Shown one piece after another: positions 16,741 to 25,626 of a stretch of DNA of 64,000 nt (position 1 is the stretch's first letter; each line of letters starts with the position of its first letter). The translations under genes and the position numbers were made by a program. Origin of the DNA: Arthrobacter sp. GMC3. Lineage in GTDB: Bacteria; Actinomycetota; Actinomycetes; Actinomycetales; Micrococcaceae. The notes below the pieces were generated by a model. It was not told where the DNA came from. It saw only the letters and a list, made by a program, of their open reading frames with translations, and did no database searches. The stretch is taken from NCBI RefSeq assembly GCF_002929305.1, contig NZ_PJIO01000018.1, positions 1-64,000 on the forward strand, given 5' to 3'.

Positions 16741-16797
16741 TATGACCCTCCAAGTGGAAGTGACGCGTAACAGCAACACGGACTTGACAGGGTCATA
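16741..16797 (+). promoter_or_regulatory. stem-loop in the sigA leader
   Basis: TATGACCCT (16741-16749) pairs with AGGGTCATA (16789-16797), and CAAGT (16751-16755) with ACTTG (16782-16786) inside it. Transcription from the SigR-type site would begin at about this point, so the hairpin would form the 5' end of that mRNA. It ends 50 bases before the GTG start. Confidence 0.4.
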
Positions 16798-16847
16798 GTG
16801 GTGTTGCCCGAAGGTGACTCCACAGACCGCCGCAAGAAAGGTTTTCT

Positions 16848-18113
16848 GTGTCTGCTACTTCCACGAGCAAAGACTCCACAATCAACGAACTTAAGGATCC
16901 GGCCTCGTCAGGTGACGTTGCGCTGAGCCCGGCGCAGAAGCGGGCCGCCACCATAGCGGCCAAGAAAGCCGCCGCCGGATCAGGTGATGGCACTGTTGCG
17001 GCCCCCAAGGCTGCTGTAGCCCGCAAGACCCGCGCGAAGGCCGCAAGCCAGGATGACTCCGCCTCCGATTCGGTTCCCGAAGAAGACGAGCCAGAAGACG
17101 GTGTTGAGAAGGCCGAAAAGCCTGTCGCCACGGGAACCGGTTTTGTCTACTCAGACTCCGATGACGACGACGCCCCCGTCCAGCAAGTCATGTCCGCCGG
17201 TGCCACGGCTGACCCGGTCAAGGACTACCTGAAGCAGATCGGCAAGGTTGCCTTGCTCAACGCTGAGCAGGAAGTCGACTTGGCACTGCGCATCGAGGCA
17301 GGCCTGTTTGCGCACGAGAAGCTCGAAGCCGACGACGGCAAGATGACCGATCAGCTCAAGCGCGACTTGCAGCGCATTGTGCACGACGGCAAGCGTGCCA
17401 AGAACCACCTGCTCGAGGCTAACCTGCGACTCGTGGTATCGCTGGCCAAGCGCTACACCGGCCGTGGCATGCTGTTCCTGGACCTGATCCAGGAAGGTAA
17501 CCTGGGCCTGATCCGTGCAGTTGAGAAGTTCGACTACACCAAGGGCTTCAAGTTCTCCACCTACGCCACCTGGTGGATCCGCCAGGCCATCACCCGCGCC
17601 ATGGCCGACCAGGCTCGCACCATTCGTATCCCGGTGCACATGGTTGAAGTCATCAACAAGCTGGCCCGCGTCCAGCGCCAGATGCTCCAGGACCTGGGCC
17701 GCGAACCAACACCGGAAGAATTGGCCAAGGAATTGGACATGACCCCGGAAAAGGTTGTCGAGGTCCAGAAGTACGGCCGCGAGCCCATCTCCTTGCACAC
17801 CCCGTTGGGTGAAGACGGTGACTCCGAGTTCGGTGACCTCATTGAGGACTCCGAAGCTGTTGTCCCGGCCGACGCCGTTTCCTTCACCCTGCTGCAGGAA
17901 CAGCTGCACTCCGTCCTGGATACGCTCTCCGAGCGCGAGGCTGGCGTGGTTGCCATGCGCTTCGGCCTGACCGACGGCCAGCCGAAGACTTTAGACGAAA
18001 TTGGCAAGGTCTACGGGGTTACGCGTGAGCGCATTCGCCAGATCGAATCAAAGACCATGTCCAAGCTGCGTCACCCGTCGCGGTCACAGGTTCTGCGCGA
18101 CTACCTAGACTAG
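16848..18113 (+). CDS. sigA: RNA polymerase primary sigma factor (SigA/HrdB)
   Basis: This housekeeping sigma factor directs most promoter recognition. In 421 residues it has an Ala/Lys/Glu-rich N-terminal region (1-115), region 1.2 (DPVKDYLKQIGKVALLNAEQE), regions 2.1-2.4 with the -10-reading TYATWWIRQAITRAMADQ, region 3, and region 4 with the -35-reading helix-turn-helix (TLDEIGKVYGVTRERIRQIES). The GTG at 16848 has AAGAAAGG before it. It is followed by two strong terminators, so it is monocistronic. Gene order sigA - small protein - topoisomerase IV B matches the Streptomyces hrdB locus. Confidence 0.98.
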   Translation: MSATSTSKDSTINELKDPASSGDVALSPAQKRAATIAAKKAAAGSGDGTVAAPKAAVARKTRAKAASQDDSASDSVPEEDEPEDGVEKAEKPVATGTGFVYSDSDDDDAPVQQVMSAGATADPVKDYLKQIGKVALLNAEQEVDLALRIEAGLFAHEKLEADDGKMTDQLKRDLQRIVHDGKRAKNHLLEANLRLVVSLAKRYTGRGMLFLDLIQEGNLGLIRAVEKFDYTKGFKFSTYATWWIRQAITRAMADQARTIRIPVHMVEVINKLARVQRQMLQDLGREPTPEELAKELDMTPEKVVEVQKYGREPISLHTPLGEDGDSEFGDLIEDSEAVVPADAVSFTLLQEQLHSVLDTLSEREAGVVAMRFGLTDGQPKTLDEIGKVYGVTRERIRQIESKTMSKLRHPSRSQVLRDYLD

Positions 18114-18125
18114 TCCCCAGCTCCT

Positions 18126-18159
18126 CCCCAGCCTGGCTCGCTAGCGAGCCAGGCTGGGG
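18126..18159. terminator. perfect palindromic terminator after sigA
   Basis: A 34-base perfect palindrome (17-base arms, centre at 18142/18143) starts 12 bases after the sigA stop. It would fold as a long GC-rich hairpin in either direction. Confidence 0.85.
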
Positions 18160-18193
18160 CCCAGTGGGTTCGCCGGGGTTGAGCTAGTCAGGT

Positions 18194-18233
18194 ATGGCTG
18201 CGGCCCCCTCCTTTTGGAGGGGGCCGCAGCCAT
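18194..18233. terminator. second terminator between sigA and the LAL regulator gene
   Basis: A perfect 18-base-pair stem, arms 18194-18211 and 18216-18233, with a TTTT loop. It lies between the convergent sigA and LuxR-type genes and can end transcripts from both sides. Confidence 0.9.
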
Positions 18234-18295
18234 TGCTGTTTAACGCGCGCTACGGCAGCGAGGTCACTTGCGCGCTCTCGCCTCAGTGGCCAGTG

Positions 18296-21163
18296 TCAGG
18301 GTTGGCTTTTGGTCCTGGCCCGGCTGGCCGCCTCGGTGCGGCTTGAGGCGCCAAACTTGCGCAAGATTGCCGACACGTGGACGCTTGCCGTCTTGGCGCT
18401 GATGAAGAGCTGCTCGCCGATTTGTTTGTTACTCAGCCCGTCGGCCACCAAGTCTAGGACCTGGGACTCCCGTGCCGTCAGTTCGGCCGAATTGGGTCGT
18501 GGACTGGGCCCGGTAAGATTCAACCCCGTTCTGGTGGCAAAGTCCCTGCCCATGGACACGAGCAAACCTGCCCCGAGTTTGCTGGCGCCTTCGATGGCAA
18601 ACTGAAGCGCGGCAATTGCAGCCACCTTGTTACCGGACGCCTGCTCCGCCTGCCCTGCACGCAGCGAAACGTAGTACCTCAGATGGGTGGGGAGGGCAGA
18701 GGATCGTTCCACGGCCCGGTGCCACGCAGCCGGATCGGTGCCGGTCCCGAGATCTCCGCCCAGTTCCGCCTCAAAGAGCGCAGACCAGGCGGGGTACGTG
18801 GGCCAAAAGTCATCCCGGGACAGGACGGTCCGCAGCTGGTTCTCGGCGTCACCATCGATCTCATCTCCGGCCATGCGACTGGCTGCAAGGACCCTGGCAG
18901 CCACAGCAAGCAGTGGCAGGTCATAGCCCGGAAGCGAGCGAAAATCCGTGCTCATCAAAAAGGATGCGCCCTGCCAGGCGGCCGGCAGGTCGCCACGAAT
19001 CCAGGCGAGTTCGGCGGCGATCAACTCCAAGGGAAGACGGGACTGCATTTCTACGGTTGCCAATTGTCGCAACAGCGGCTGCCAGCGGCTAAATATTTTC
19101 TGGGCTCCTTCAGGATCCCCGCTCCACAGGGTAGACCAAATCTTGGAGCGCAGTAGATAGGCGTGGAATGAGCTAGGCGGGGAGAGGGCAAGATTCTTTT
19201 CCAGGAGTGCCTTGGCCTTATTCCAGTCGCCCCGGCCGAAAAGGGGTTCGACGGCGTTCGAGGAGAGAATGGCTCCGGTGGTACGTTCCACGCCGAGCTC
19301 ACGGGCCTGCCTGATGCCGTCCTCGGCGACGCGGATGGACTCGTCATACAGCCCCAAATGGTAAAGGGTGTCCGAATAGTTGATGCGAAAACGCAGGACG
19401 GCATCGGTGTTCCCCTGTGCCAGGTCCTCGGCCTTTTCCAGGTCAGCCCGCCAGCCGTCGATGTCTCCTGCCATGGCCCGTGAACTGCCCCGCAGGTTCG
19501 CGGCAATGGACTGCTCTGTCTGGTTATCAGTGATGGTGGATAGTTCCAGCGCCTCGCTGGCGATACTAATTGACTCCTTGAGTCTTGCCTCCAACATGTA
19601 GCGGGCGGCGAGATGGTTCAGGAGGGTTGCCCGCCAGCCGTCGTCACTGCCTTGTGGCGTCAGGTCCAAGGCTCGCAGCAACAACTCTTCCGAACCCAAT
19701 TGGGCGTTGAAGCCAAGGTAGCGGGCCTGATCGGCTAGCAACCGGGCCAATTCAACTCCTTGGGCGGCTGGTTCTGCGGCAGCCAACCTGATGACAGCTA
19801 TCGACCGTTCGCCGTCGCCCGCCTGGTTGTGTGCGGAGGCAGTCCGGGCCATCAAGGTGTAGCGCGGCATGCCTGCGGCAGTCTCGGCGTCGTCGATCCG
19901 GTCCCACAGTTCCAGGGCACGCTCACCCATACGGGCCGCCGTCGAATACGCGTAGCTGCGTTCGGCTTCGGCAACTGCGGCGATTGAGGCCTTGAACGTC
20001 TTCTCCTGAACGTTGGAGGCATGCCAGTGGTAGGCAATTTCGACGGCGTTGTGCTGTCCTGAGTCGGCCGCCTCCAGGGCCTGGGCGTAGCGGGTGTGGA
20101 ACCGGGTGCGTTCCCCCGGGAGGAGGTCGGCATGGATCGCCTCCCGGACCAAGGCATGGCGGAAGGTGTAATTGCTGCCTTCAAGAGTCAACAGATTGGC
20201 CCGCTGAGCGGCCCGCGCGGATGTCTCAAATTCTTCGACGGACTTGTCATACGCCGCCACCGCTTGCGCGTGCGGGACGCAGACCCCGCCAGCGGCCAGG
20301 ACGCGAAGGAAATACTGCACGGGGTCCAGCATGCGCTCGTACCTGGCCAGCAGCAGGTCGGTGAGTGTTGCGGGCAGTTCACTTGCTGCGTCGCAGTCCC
20401 CGAGGCCCAACAGTTCCTCGACGAAAAAGGGGATGCCTTCACTCCGGGCGAAAACGTTTTCAATGAGATCGTACCCGGCGGCCTGGCCCGTGATGGATTC
20501 GACTTGGGTGCGCACCTGGTCCTTGGTGAGCCGGTTCAGCCAAATATTCTTGGCGTACCGCCCGCGCTCAATGTCGGCGAGAAACACTCGCAGGGGGTGC
20601 CCCCTGTGCACATCGTCACTGCGGTAAGTCAACGCCAGCAAGAACCGGCCGCCACCGAACGCGCGCAAGATCAGGCGCAGAACAGCCAACGTGGCGTCAT
20701 CGGCCCAGTGCAGGTCCTCAACCACAACAACTGTCGGCTGGTCTGCGGAGGCCCGCTCCAGCACCGTGGTGACAGCCTCCAGGACACGGTTGCCGGCAGG
20801 GGCCCCGTCAGCGGCCGTGGCGCCCTCCGGCAGCAAAAGGGCCAAGGCGTCGCGCCCAGGACCGGCAAAGTCCATCACCGTTTCAAGGCCGATTTGGGTG
20901 GCCAGTGAACGCAGCACTCCCGTGATTGGTGCATAGGGCGGGGCCAGTGTGCCTAGGTCCACACACTGCCCCGTGATGATCCGGGCCTGGCCGGATATTT
21001 TTGCCAAGAATTCACCCAGCAGCCGGGTCTTGCCCAGCCCGGCCTCGCCCCCGATGACTACGGCCTGTGGCTTTCCGTCCGAGGCGTCGGCGAAGGAGGC
21101 TAGGAGGGCTTGCATCTCGGCGTCGCGCCCAATCATGTGCGTGCTCGCCGGTGTCATTTGCAT
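18296..21163 (-). CDS. LAL-type (large ATP-binding) LuxR-family transcriptional regulator
   Basis: LAL regulators combine an AAA/STAND ATPase with a LuxR DNA-binding domain. From the chosen ATG the protein has 955 residues: Walker A GEAGLGKT at about 39-46, Walker B VVVVEDLHWADD near 145-156, a long helical TPR-like middle, and a C-terminal helix-turn-helix (LTARESQVLDLVADGLSNKQIG onward, last 65 residues). I prefer the ATG at 21163 because AGGA lies about seven bases before it; an in-frame start 17 codons upstream has no such site. Ligand and targets are unknown. A small gene lies 57 bases upstream on the same strand. Confidence 0.92.
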   Translation of the reverse strand: MQMTPASTHMIGRDAEMQALLASFADASDGKPQAVVIGGEAGLGKTRLLGEFLAKISGQARIITGQCVDLGTLAPPYAPITGVLRSLATQIGLETVMDFAGPGRDALALLLPEGATAADGAPAGNRVLEAVTTVLERASADQPTVVVVEDLHWADDATLAVLRLILRAFGGGRFLLALTYRSDDVHRGHPLRVFLADIERGRYAKNIWLNRLTKDQVRTQVESITGQAAGYDLIENVFARSEGIPFFVEELLGLGDCDAASELPATLTDLLLARYERMLDPVQYFLRVLAAGGVCVPHAQAVAAYDKSVEEFETSARAAQRANLLTLEGSNYTFRHALVREAIHADLLPGERTRFHTRYAQALEAADSGQHNAVEIAYHWHASNVQEKTFKASIAAVAEAERSYAYSTAARMGERALELWDRIDDAETAAGMPRYTLMARTASAHNQAGDGERSIAVIRLAAAEPAAQGVELARLLADQARYLGFNAQLGSEELLLRALDLTPQGSDDGWRATLLNHLAARYMLEARLKESISIASEALELSTITDNQTEQSIAANLRGSSRAMAGDIDGWRADLEKAEDLAQGNTDAVLRFRINYSDTLYHLGLYDESIRVAEDGIRQARELGVERTTGAILSSNAVEPLFGRGDWNKAKALLEKNLALSPPSSFHAYLLRSKIWSTLWSGDPEGAQKIFSRWQPLLRQLATVEMQSRLPLELIAAELAWIRGDLPAAWQGASFLMSTDFRSLPGYDLPLLAVAARVLAASRMAGDEIDGDAENQLRTVLSRDDFWPTYPAWSALFEAELGGDLGTGTDPAAWHRAVERSSALPTHLRYYVSLRAGQAEQASGNKVAAIAALQFAIEGASKLGAGLLVSMGRDFATRTGLNLTGPSPRPNSAELTARESQVLDLVADGLSNKQIGEQLFISAKTASVHVSAILRKFGASSRTEAASRARTKSQP

Positions 21164-21220
21164 AACCCAATCCTGCCACGATCCGGGCGTCATGGTCGGT
21201 GCCAAGTGGACCACGGGGTG

Positions 21221-21418
21221 CTAGCTGGGGCGGACAATGTGGCCAACGGGCGTGGCGCGCCGGTTGGTCCTTGCCCACAGGCGGCGCAAACGGCCGGGCG
21301 TGCGCTGATCGGGCACGATCGTGGCGATGGCCTCTCGTTGCAAGCGGCGCCGTTCCAAGGCGACACCCCGTTCGCGATCATTTTGCTGGGAAATCAATAG
21401 GGCTAGGAAGTCAGACAT
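21221..21418 (-). CDS. small basic protein, function unknown
   Basis: A 65-residue reading frame starting at ATG 21418 with AGAGGAT seven bases upstream, a good ribosome-binding site. The N-terminus MSDFLALLIS is hydrophobic and short, followed by an Arg-rich amphipathic region (RERGVALERRRLQRE) and a basic C-terminus. I do not recognise the family. It lies just upstream of the LAL regulator on the same strand and may be its operon partner. It could be spurious; the ribosome-binding site and its spacing are the main support. Confidence 0.5.
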   Translation of the reverse strand: MSDFLALLISQQNDRERGVALERRRLQREAIATIVPDQRTPGRLRRLWARTNRRATPVGHIVRPS

Positions 21419-21574
21419 TCTGATCCTCTGTTCGTGAAGGTTCCTGCGGGAACGGAGCCTTGGTGATGACTCAATTCTTCCCGCGCAGACCATTACGAAC
21501 ATGGGGCAGATGACCCATCTTTGCCTCAGCTCAGTCTCTCTAAGGAGACTAAGGGGCCTTAGATGAGCGGATGC

Positions 21575-21607
21575 AAAAAGAGGGCCCCGGAATATTCCGG
21601 GACCCTC
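21575..21607 (-). terminator. Rho-independent terminator after the DUF7455 gene
   Basis: Arms 21580-21593 and 21594-21607 pair over 14 positions with one C-A mismatch, and on the minus strand they are followed by a run of five T (complement of 21575-21579). It begins 16 bases beyond the DUF7455 stop. Confidence 0.85.
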
Positions 21608-21623
21608 ACATTTCGCATTTTTG

Positions 21624-21848
21624 TTAGTCGACCGAAACCGGGACCTTCTCGGTCAGGCGGCTGGTCTCGTCGTGCCACTGTGACGACAGCGGCTTCAGAG
21701 TAGCTTCAACTGAGCGGGCGTGGTGGCCGCAGAAGAGCAGCGCCCCACCGGAGGATTCCAAGACAACACGGACGTAGGCTTGTGCGCCGCAACGGTCGCA
21801 GCGATCCATCGTGTTCAGCTCTGGGCTGGCAATGGTGGTGGTAGTCAT
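21624..21848 (-). CDS. DUF7455-type small zinc-ribbon-like protein
   Basis: A 74-residue protein with CDRCGAQAYVRV (about 17-28) and LFCGHHA (about 39-45), so two Cys-x2-Cys/His knuckles that could hold one zinc ion. The rest is hydrophilic. Small proteins of this kind sit between sigA/hrdB and the topoisomerase IV B gene in many actinobacteria; the role is unknown. The ATG at 21848 follows AAGGAGG by six bases, which fixes the start. It is divergent from parE and ends at a T-tract terminator. Confidence 0.8.
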   Translation of the reverse strand: MTTTTIASPELNTMDRCDRCGAQAYVRVVLESSGGALLFCGHHARSVEATLKPLSSQWHDETSRLTEKVPVSVD

Positions 21849-22042
21849 GATGGCCTCCTTCATAGTTCTTGATACCTATATAACCATTATTCGTAGCCGT
21901 TCCATCCGTGGATGGGCCCACTTTCGCTCACCGCGTAGCCCTCACGGCATGCCTGTCAGGGGCGAGGGCGTACAGCGGTTAACCTTGAAGGGCAGCAAGT
22001 AGAGGATTCCTTGCCCCCACCGTCAAAAGGAGTACGCCAACC

Positions 22043-24154
22043 GTGGCACGTTCGAGTTCCGATTACAGCGCCCGCCATCTTTCCGTTCTGGAGGGGTTGG
22101 AAGCTGTCCGGAAGCGCCCCGGCATGTACATCGGGTCCACGGACTCGCGCGGACTCATGCACTGCCTGTGGGAGATCATCGACAATTCAGTCGATGAGGC
22201 GCTGGCAGGCTACGGCCAAAACATCACCGTCATCTTGCACAAGGACACCTCCGTGGAGGTGCACGACGACGGCCGCGGCATCCCCGTGGACGTGGAACCC
22301 AAGACCGGGCTCACTGGCCTGGAAGTGGTGCTCACCAAGCTCCACGCCGGCGGCAAGTTTGGCGGCAGCTCCTACGCGGCCTCCGGTGGTCTGCACGGTG
22401 TGGGTGCCAGCGTGGTCAACGCGCTTTCATCACGCATGGATGCCCAGGTGGACCGCGGCGGCAAGACCTACCAGATGAGCTTCCGCCGTGGCGAGCCCGG
22501 ACACTTCAAGGATCCGGGCAAGACCCCGAGCCCGTCCGTGGACTTTGAACCGTTCCTGGAGAAATCCAGCCTGGACATTGTAGGCACCACCAAGCGCGGC
22601 GTCACCGGAACCCGGATCCGCTACTGGGCCGACCGGCAGATCTTCACCGCCGATGCCAAGTTCTCCTACGACGAACTGGCCGCACGCGCCCGCCAAACAT
22701 CGTTCCTGGTCCCGGGGTTGAAAATCACCGTCCGGGACGAGCGCCGCCTGCCCGGCTCGCCGGGAGAGTTCGCCTCCCATGAGGAAATCTTCCACCACGA
22801 CGGCGGCCTGACAGAGTTCGTTGACTTCCTCGCCGTCGGCGGTGGCGTCACCGACATCTGGCGGATTCAAGGACACGGCTCCTTCACCGAGACCGTGCCC
22901 GTACTGAACGCCGAGGGACACCTTGAAAGTACCGCCGTGGAACGCGACTGTGAGGTGGACATTGCCCTACGGTGGGGCGTTGGCTACGACACCACCATGC
23001 GCAGCTTTGTGAACATCATTGCCACGCCCAAGGGTGGCCGGCACCAGGAAGGCTTCGAACAGGCACTTCTGAAGACGTTCCGCAAGGTCATCGAAACCAA
23101 TGCACGCAAGCTCAAGGCCGGCACCGACAAGATCGAAAAAGATGATGTCATGGCCGGGATGACGGCCGTTCTGACCGTCCGCCTCGCCGAGCCACAGTTC
23201 GAGGGCCAGACCAAGGAAATCCTGGGCACCCCGGCCGTGAAGAACATTGTGGCCAAGGTGGTGGAAAAGGAACTCAAGGCCAAGCTGGAGTCCACCGCCC
23301 GGGGCGAGAAGATCCAGGCCTCCACGTTGCTGGAAAAGGTTGTTTCTGAGATGAAGTCGCGCATTTCAGCGCGCGTTCATAAGGAAACCCAGCGCCGCAA
23401 AACGGCGTTGGAGACCTCCTCGCTGCCCACAAAACTTGCCGACTGCCGCAGCAATGACGTGAAGAAGACCGAGCTGTTCATCGTTGAAGGTGACAGCGCC
23501 CTGGGTACGGCAAAGCTGGCGCGCTCCTCCGACTTCCAGGCGTTGCTGCCCATCCGCGGAAAGATCCTCAATGTCCAGAAGGCGTCGGTGGGGGACATGC
23601 TGGCGAACGCCGAATGTGCCGCACTGATCCAGGTGGTGGGTGCTGGTTCCGGGCGCAGCTTTGACCTGGAATCGTCTCGCTACGGCAAGGTGATCCTCAT
23701 GACGGACGCCGACGTCGACGGCGCCCACATCCGCACCCTGCTGCTGACCTTGTTCTTCCGCTACATGCGCCCCATGATCGACGCCGGCAATGTCTACGCC
23801 GCCGTGCCGCCGCTACACCGTGTGGAGGTCATCAACGCCGGTTCCAAGGCCAACGAGATGGTGTACACGTACTCGGAAAAGGAGTTGCACACGCTCCTGG
23901 CCAAGCTGGAGAAAACGAACAAGCAGTACAAGAAGCCGATCCAGCGGTACAAGGGCCTGGGGGAGATGGACGCCGAGCAGTTGGCAGAAACCACCATGGA
24001 TCCGAGACACCGCATGCTGCGCCGGGTCACCAGTGCCGATGCGGACAGGGCCGAGCACACCTTCGAACTGTTGATGGGTTCCGATGTGGCCCCCCGCAAG
24101 GAATTCATCGTGGCCGGCAGCGAACACCTCGACGCCGACAGGATCGACGCCTAG
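22043..24154 (+). CDS. parE: DNA topoisomerase IV (type IIA) subunit B
   Basis: This ATPase subunit drives strand passage by a type IIA topoisomerase. The 703-residue protein has a GHKL ATPase domain (about 20-220: KRPGMYIGST, EIIDNSVDEAL, DDGRGIPVDV, GLHGVGASVVNAL), a transducer domain and a TOPRIM domain with EGDSALGTAK and DADVDGAHIR. It is probably the second, non-gyrase enzyme: it lies beside sigA and not beside gyrA/dnaA, and its partner is at 37871-40477. The TOPRIM motif has Leu where GyrB/ParE usually have Gly (EGDSAGGSAK). The GTG at 22043 has AAAGGAG before it. Confidence 0.88.
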   Translation: MARSSSDYSARHLSVLEGLEAVRKRPGMYIGSTDSRGLMHCLWEIIDNSVDEALAGYGQNITVILHKDTSVEVHDDGRGIPVDVEPKTGLTGLEVVLTKLHAGGKFGGSSYAASGGLHGVGASVVNALSSRMDAQVDRGGKTYQMSFRRGEPGHFKDPGKTPSPSVDFEPFLEKSSLDIVGTTKRGVTGTRIRYWADRQIFTADAKFSYDELAARARQTSFLVPGLKITVRDERRLPGSPGEFASHEEIFHHDGGLTEFVDFLAVGGGVTDIWRIQGHGSFTETVPVLNAEGHLESTAVERDCEVDIALRWGVGYDTTMRSFVNIIATPKGGRHQEGFEQALLKTFRKVIETNARKLKAGTDKIEKDDVMAGMTAVLTVRLAEPQFEGQTKEILGTPAVKNIVAKVVEKELKAKLESTARGEKIQASTLLEKVVSEMKSRISARVHKETQRRKTALETSSLPTKLADCRSNDVKKTELFIVEGDSALGTAKLARSSDFQALLPIRGKILNVQKASVGDMLANAECAALIQVVGAGSGRSFDLESSRYGKVILMTDADVDGAHIRTLLLTLFFRYMRPMIDAGNVYAAVPPLHRVEVINAGSKANEMVYTYSEKELHTLLAKLEKTNKQYKKPIQRYKGLGEMDAEQLAETTMDPRHRMLRRVTSADADRAEHTFELLMGSDVAPRKEFIVAGSEHLDADRIDA

Positions 24155-24200
24155 GAATCCCGGAAAGCCGGGAAGCTTCTCGGTGCTAGGCCAGGATTCC
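24154..24200. terminator. possible terminator between parE and the M56 gene
   Basis: TCCCGG (24158-24163) and CCGGGA (24168-24173) form a six-base-pair stem with an AAAG loop; outside it GGAATCC (24154-24160) can instead pair with GGATTCC (24194-24200). It lies at the convergent ends of the two genes, partly inside the M56 coding end. Weaker than the other terminators here. Confidence 0.4.
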
Positions 24201-25136
24201 GGGCACCAACAGCAGTGCCGTGGGGACAGCGAGCAGAAGCACCGCCAAGGTAATGATCAGGGCCTGCCGTGCCGCGCTCATGCTGGGGGCCGGGGTGAGC
24301 AAGCGCCCCAGCCTGGCCGACGTTGTGGCGGGGGTGTCAATCTTCTCCACATCGCTGCCCACCAGCGAGGCAGCCGGCAGCTGGGCCGAGCCGCTAGCCA
24401 CCAGAGCGATGGCCGTGACCAGGGTTGACTTGCTCACCGAACGCAAGGCGACGTCGTCGGCCATGATCTCGATCAGGGATGAGACGGCACGCTGCGCCAG
24501 CTTGGAGGTAGGTAGCCAAGGCAGGGCGGACCGCCAGGCGGCAAAGGCCCACAGCAGCAGGTGGTGGCGTTGGGCCAAATGGGTTTGTTCGTGGAGCAGG
24601 ACCGCGCGCAGCTCCTCCGGGGACAGTAGTGTCATGAGACCGTCGGAGAGCACGGTTACCGATCGTGAGCCGCCCGGCAGGCAGTAGGCCACAGGTGCTT
24701 CATGGTTGATGACCAGCGTGCCGGGGCGTTCGCTGGAGGGCGAGCTGAGCAGCAGCAAGAGCTCCCGGTGGCGGCGGCGCTGGCGGTTGATCCTGAAGTA
24801 GCTCAGCGATAGGGTGAACAGCAGATGCGCTGTGAGGAGGCTGGCTGCGCTCAGGGCAAACACGTGGCTTAGCCCCAGGGTGTCCAGTGATTCTTCTCCC
24901 ACCACGACTTCCAGCAACCCATGCAGGCCGGCGCTGAGGTTCTCACCCAGGGGGACCAGGCCGTAGCAAAGCATGGCTCCGATCATGGACAGGCCACCGG
25001 CAAGAGCTATGGACTGCCACAGGACCATTGCGGCGAAGGGGGCCCTAGCCGGCCAGTGGGCGCGCGAAAGAAAGACGGGAACCGGCCATGCCAAGGCGAT
25101 GGCCAGGACCGCCAAAAACCACGAGGTCCAAAACAT
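24186..25136 (-). CDS. M56-family membrane metallopeptidase (BlaR1/MecR1-like, no sensor domain)
   Basis: M56 proteases cleave BlaI/MecI-type repressors to switch genes on. The 316-residue protein has about four membrane segments (3-22, 34-62, 92-115, 284-312) and a cytoplasmic zinc motif HEQTH at 182-186, with a likely third ligand in SLIEIMADD near 223. It lacks the extracellular penicillin-binding domain of BlaR1, so the signal is probably not a beta-lactam. It follows blaI by 70 bases, with a stable hairpin between, and its own ribosome-binding site is weak. The pair is divergent from the cytochrome bd operon, which it may control (inference). Confidence 0.88.
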   Translation of the reverse strand: MFWTSWFLAVLAIALAWPVPVFLSRAHWPARAPFAAMVLWQSIALAGGLSMIGAMLCYGLVPLGENLSAGLHGLLEVVVGEESLDTLGLSHVFALSAASLLTAHLLFTLSLSYFRINRQRRRHRELLLLLSSPSSERPGTLVINHEAPVAYCLPGGSRSVTVLSDGLMTLLSPEELRAVLLHEQTHLAQRHHLLLWAFAAWRSALPWLPTSKLAQRAVSSLIEIMADDVALRSVSKSTLVTAIALVASGSAQLPAASLVGSDVEKIDTPATTSARLGRLLTPAPSMSAARQALIITLAVLLLAVPTALLLVPGILA

Positions 25137-25162
25137 ATGTTAAAACTTACCGTGTCCGGGGA

Positions 25163-25201
25163 CGTCCGGCGGAGCCGTCCAGGAGGAGGCTCCGCCGGAC
25201 G
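25163..25201 (-). promoter_or_regulatory. intercistronic hairpin between blaI and the M56 gene
   Basis: A perfect 14-base-pair stem, arms 25163-25176 and 25188-25201, with an 11-base loop. It starts five bases after the blaI stop. There is no T-tract, so it is more likely a partial attenuator or an mRNA-stabilising structure that lowers protease output relative to repressor. Confidence 0.55.
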
Positions 25202-25206
25202 GCTGG

Positions 25207-25578
25207 CTAACGGCCCAGGAGCTTGCGCAGGGTGTCGGCTTCGCCATCGCTGACCGTGCCGATGAAGCGGGCCAGGACGGCCTCGCGGTCGGGTGCCGAA
25301 CCCAACACCTCAAGCATCAGCTCGGCCGTGTGTTCGGCCCGGCTAGTCACCGAACGGTAGCGGTGGGGGCGAGAGGAGCGCTCGCGCTCCACCAGGCCCT
25401 TCTTTTCCAGCCGGGAGAGCACGGTCAGAACAGTGGTGACTGCCAGTGGGCGGGAGTCAAGCCCGGCGTCGGAGGTCCGTTGGGACAGCAGGTCCCGCAA
25501 GGTGTTGGCAGTGATTGCTTCCGGATGCTCCCATAAAAGATCCATCACGGCCCGTTCAAGGTCGCCAAGTGTAGCCAT
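25207..25578 (-). CDS. blaI: BlaI/MecI/CopY-family transcriptional repressor
   Basis: The 123-residue protein has the penicillinase-repressor fold: an N-terminal winged helix (about 1-80, with VMDLLWEHPEAITANTLRDLL and TTVLTVLSRLEKKGLVERE) and a C-terminal dimerisation helix region. Dimers bind palindromes and are inactivated by proteolysis at the domain junction. The ATG at 25578 has AAGGA seven bases upstream; a TTG one codon earlier is less likely. It forms an operon with the M56 protease and is divergent from cydA, with palindromes in the shared region. The target is probably its own operon and cydABDC. The symbol denotes the family, not beta-lactam function. Confidence 0.88.
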   Translation of the reverse strand: MATLGDLERAVMDLLWEHPEAITANTLRDLLSQRTSDAGLDSRPLAVTTVLTVLSRLEKKGLVERERSSRPHRYRSVTSRAEHTAELMLEVLGSAPDREAVLARFIGTVSDGEADTLRKLLGR

Positions 25579-25626
25579 CAAGATCCTTCTTCATTATGGT
25601 GCTAATACCGGTCAAATAATCTCTTC

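Noticed and set aside
16784..16789. TTGACA before sigA as a -35 element
   Set aside because: No acceptable -10 lies 16-18 bases downstream, and the bases form part of the leader hairpin.
21419..21502. Longer N-terminus for the small gene upstream of the LAL regulator
   Set aside because: The ribosome-binding site belongs to the ATG at 21418; the upstream part reads through likely promoter sequence.
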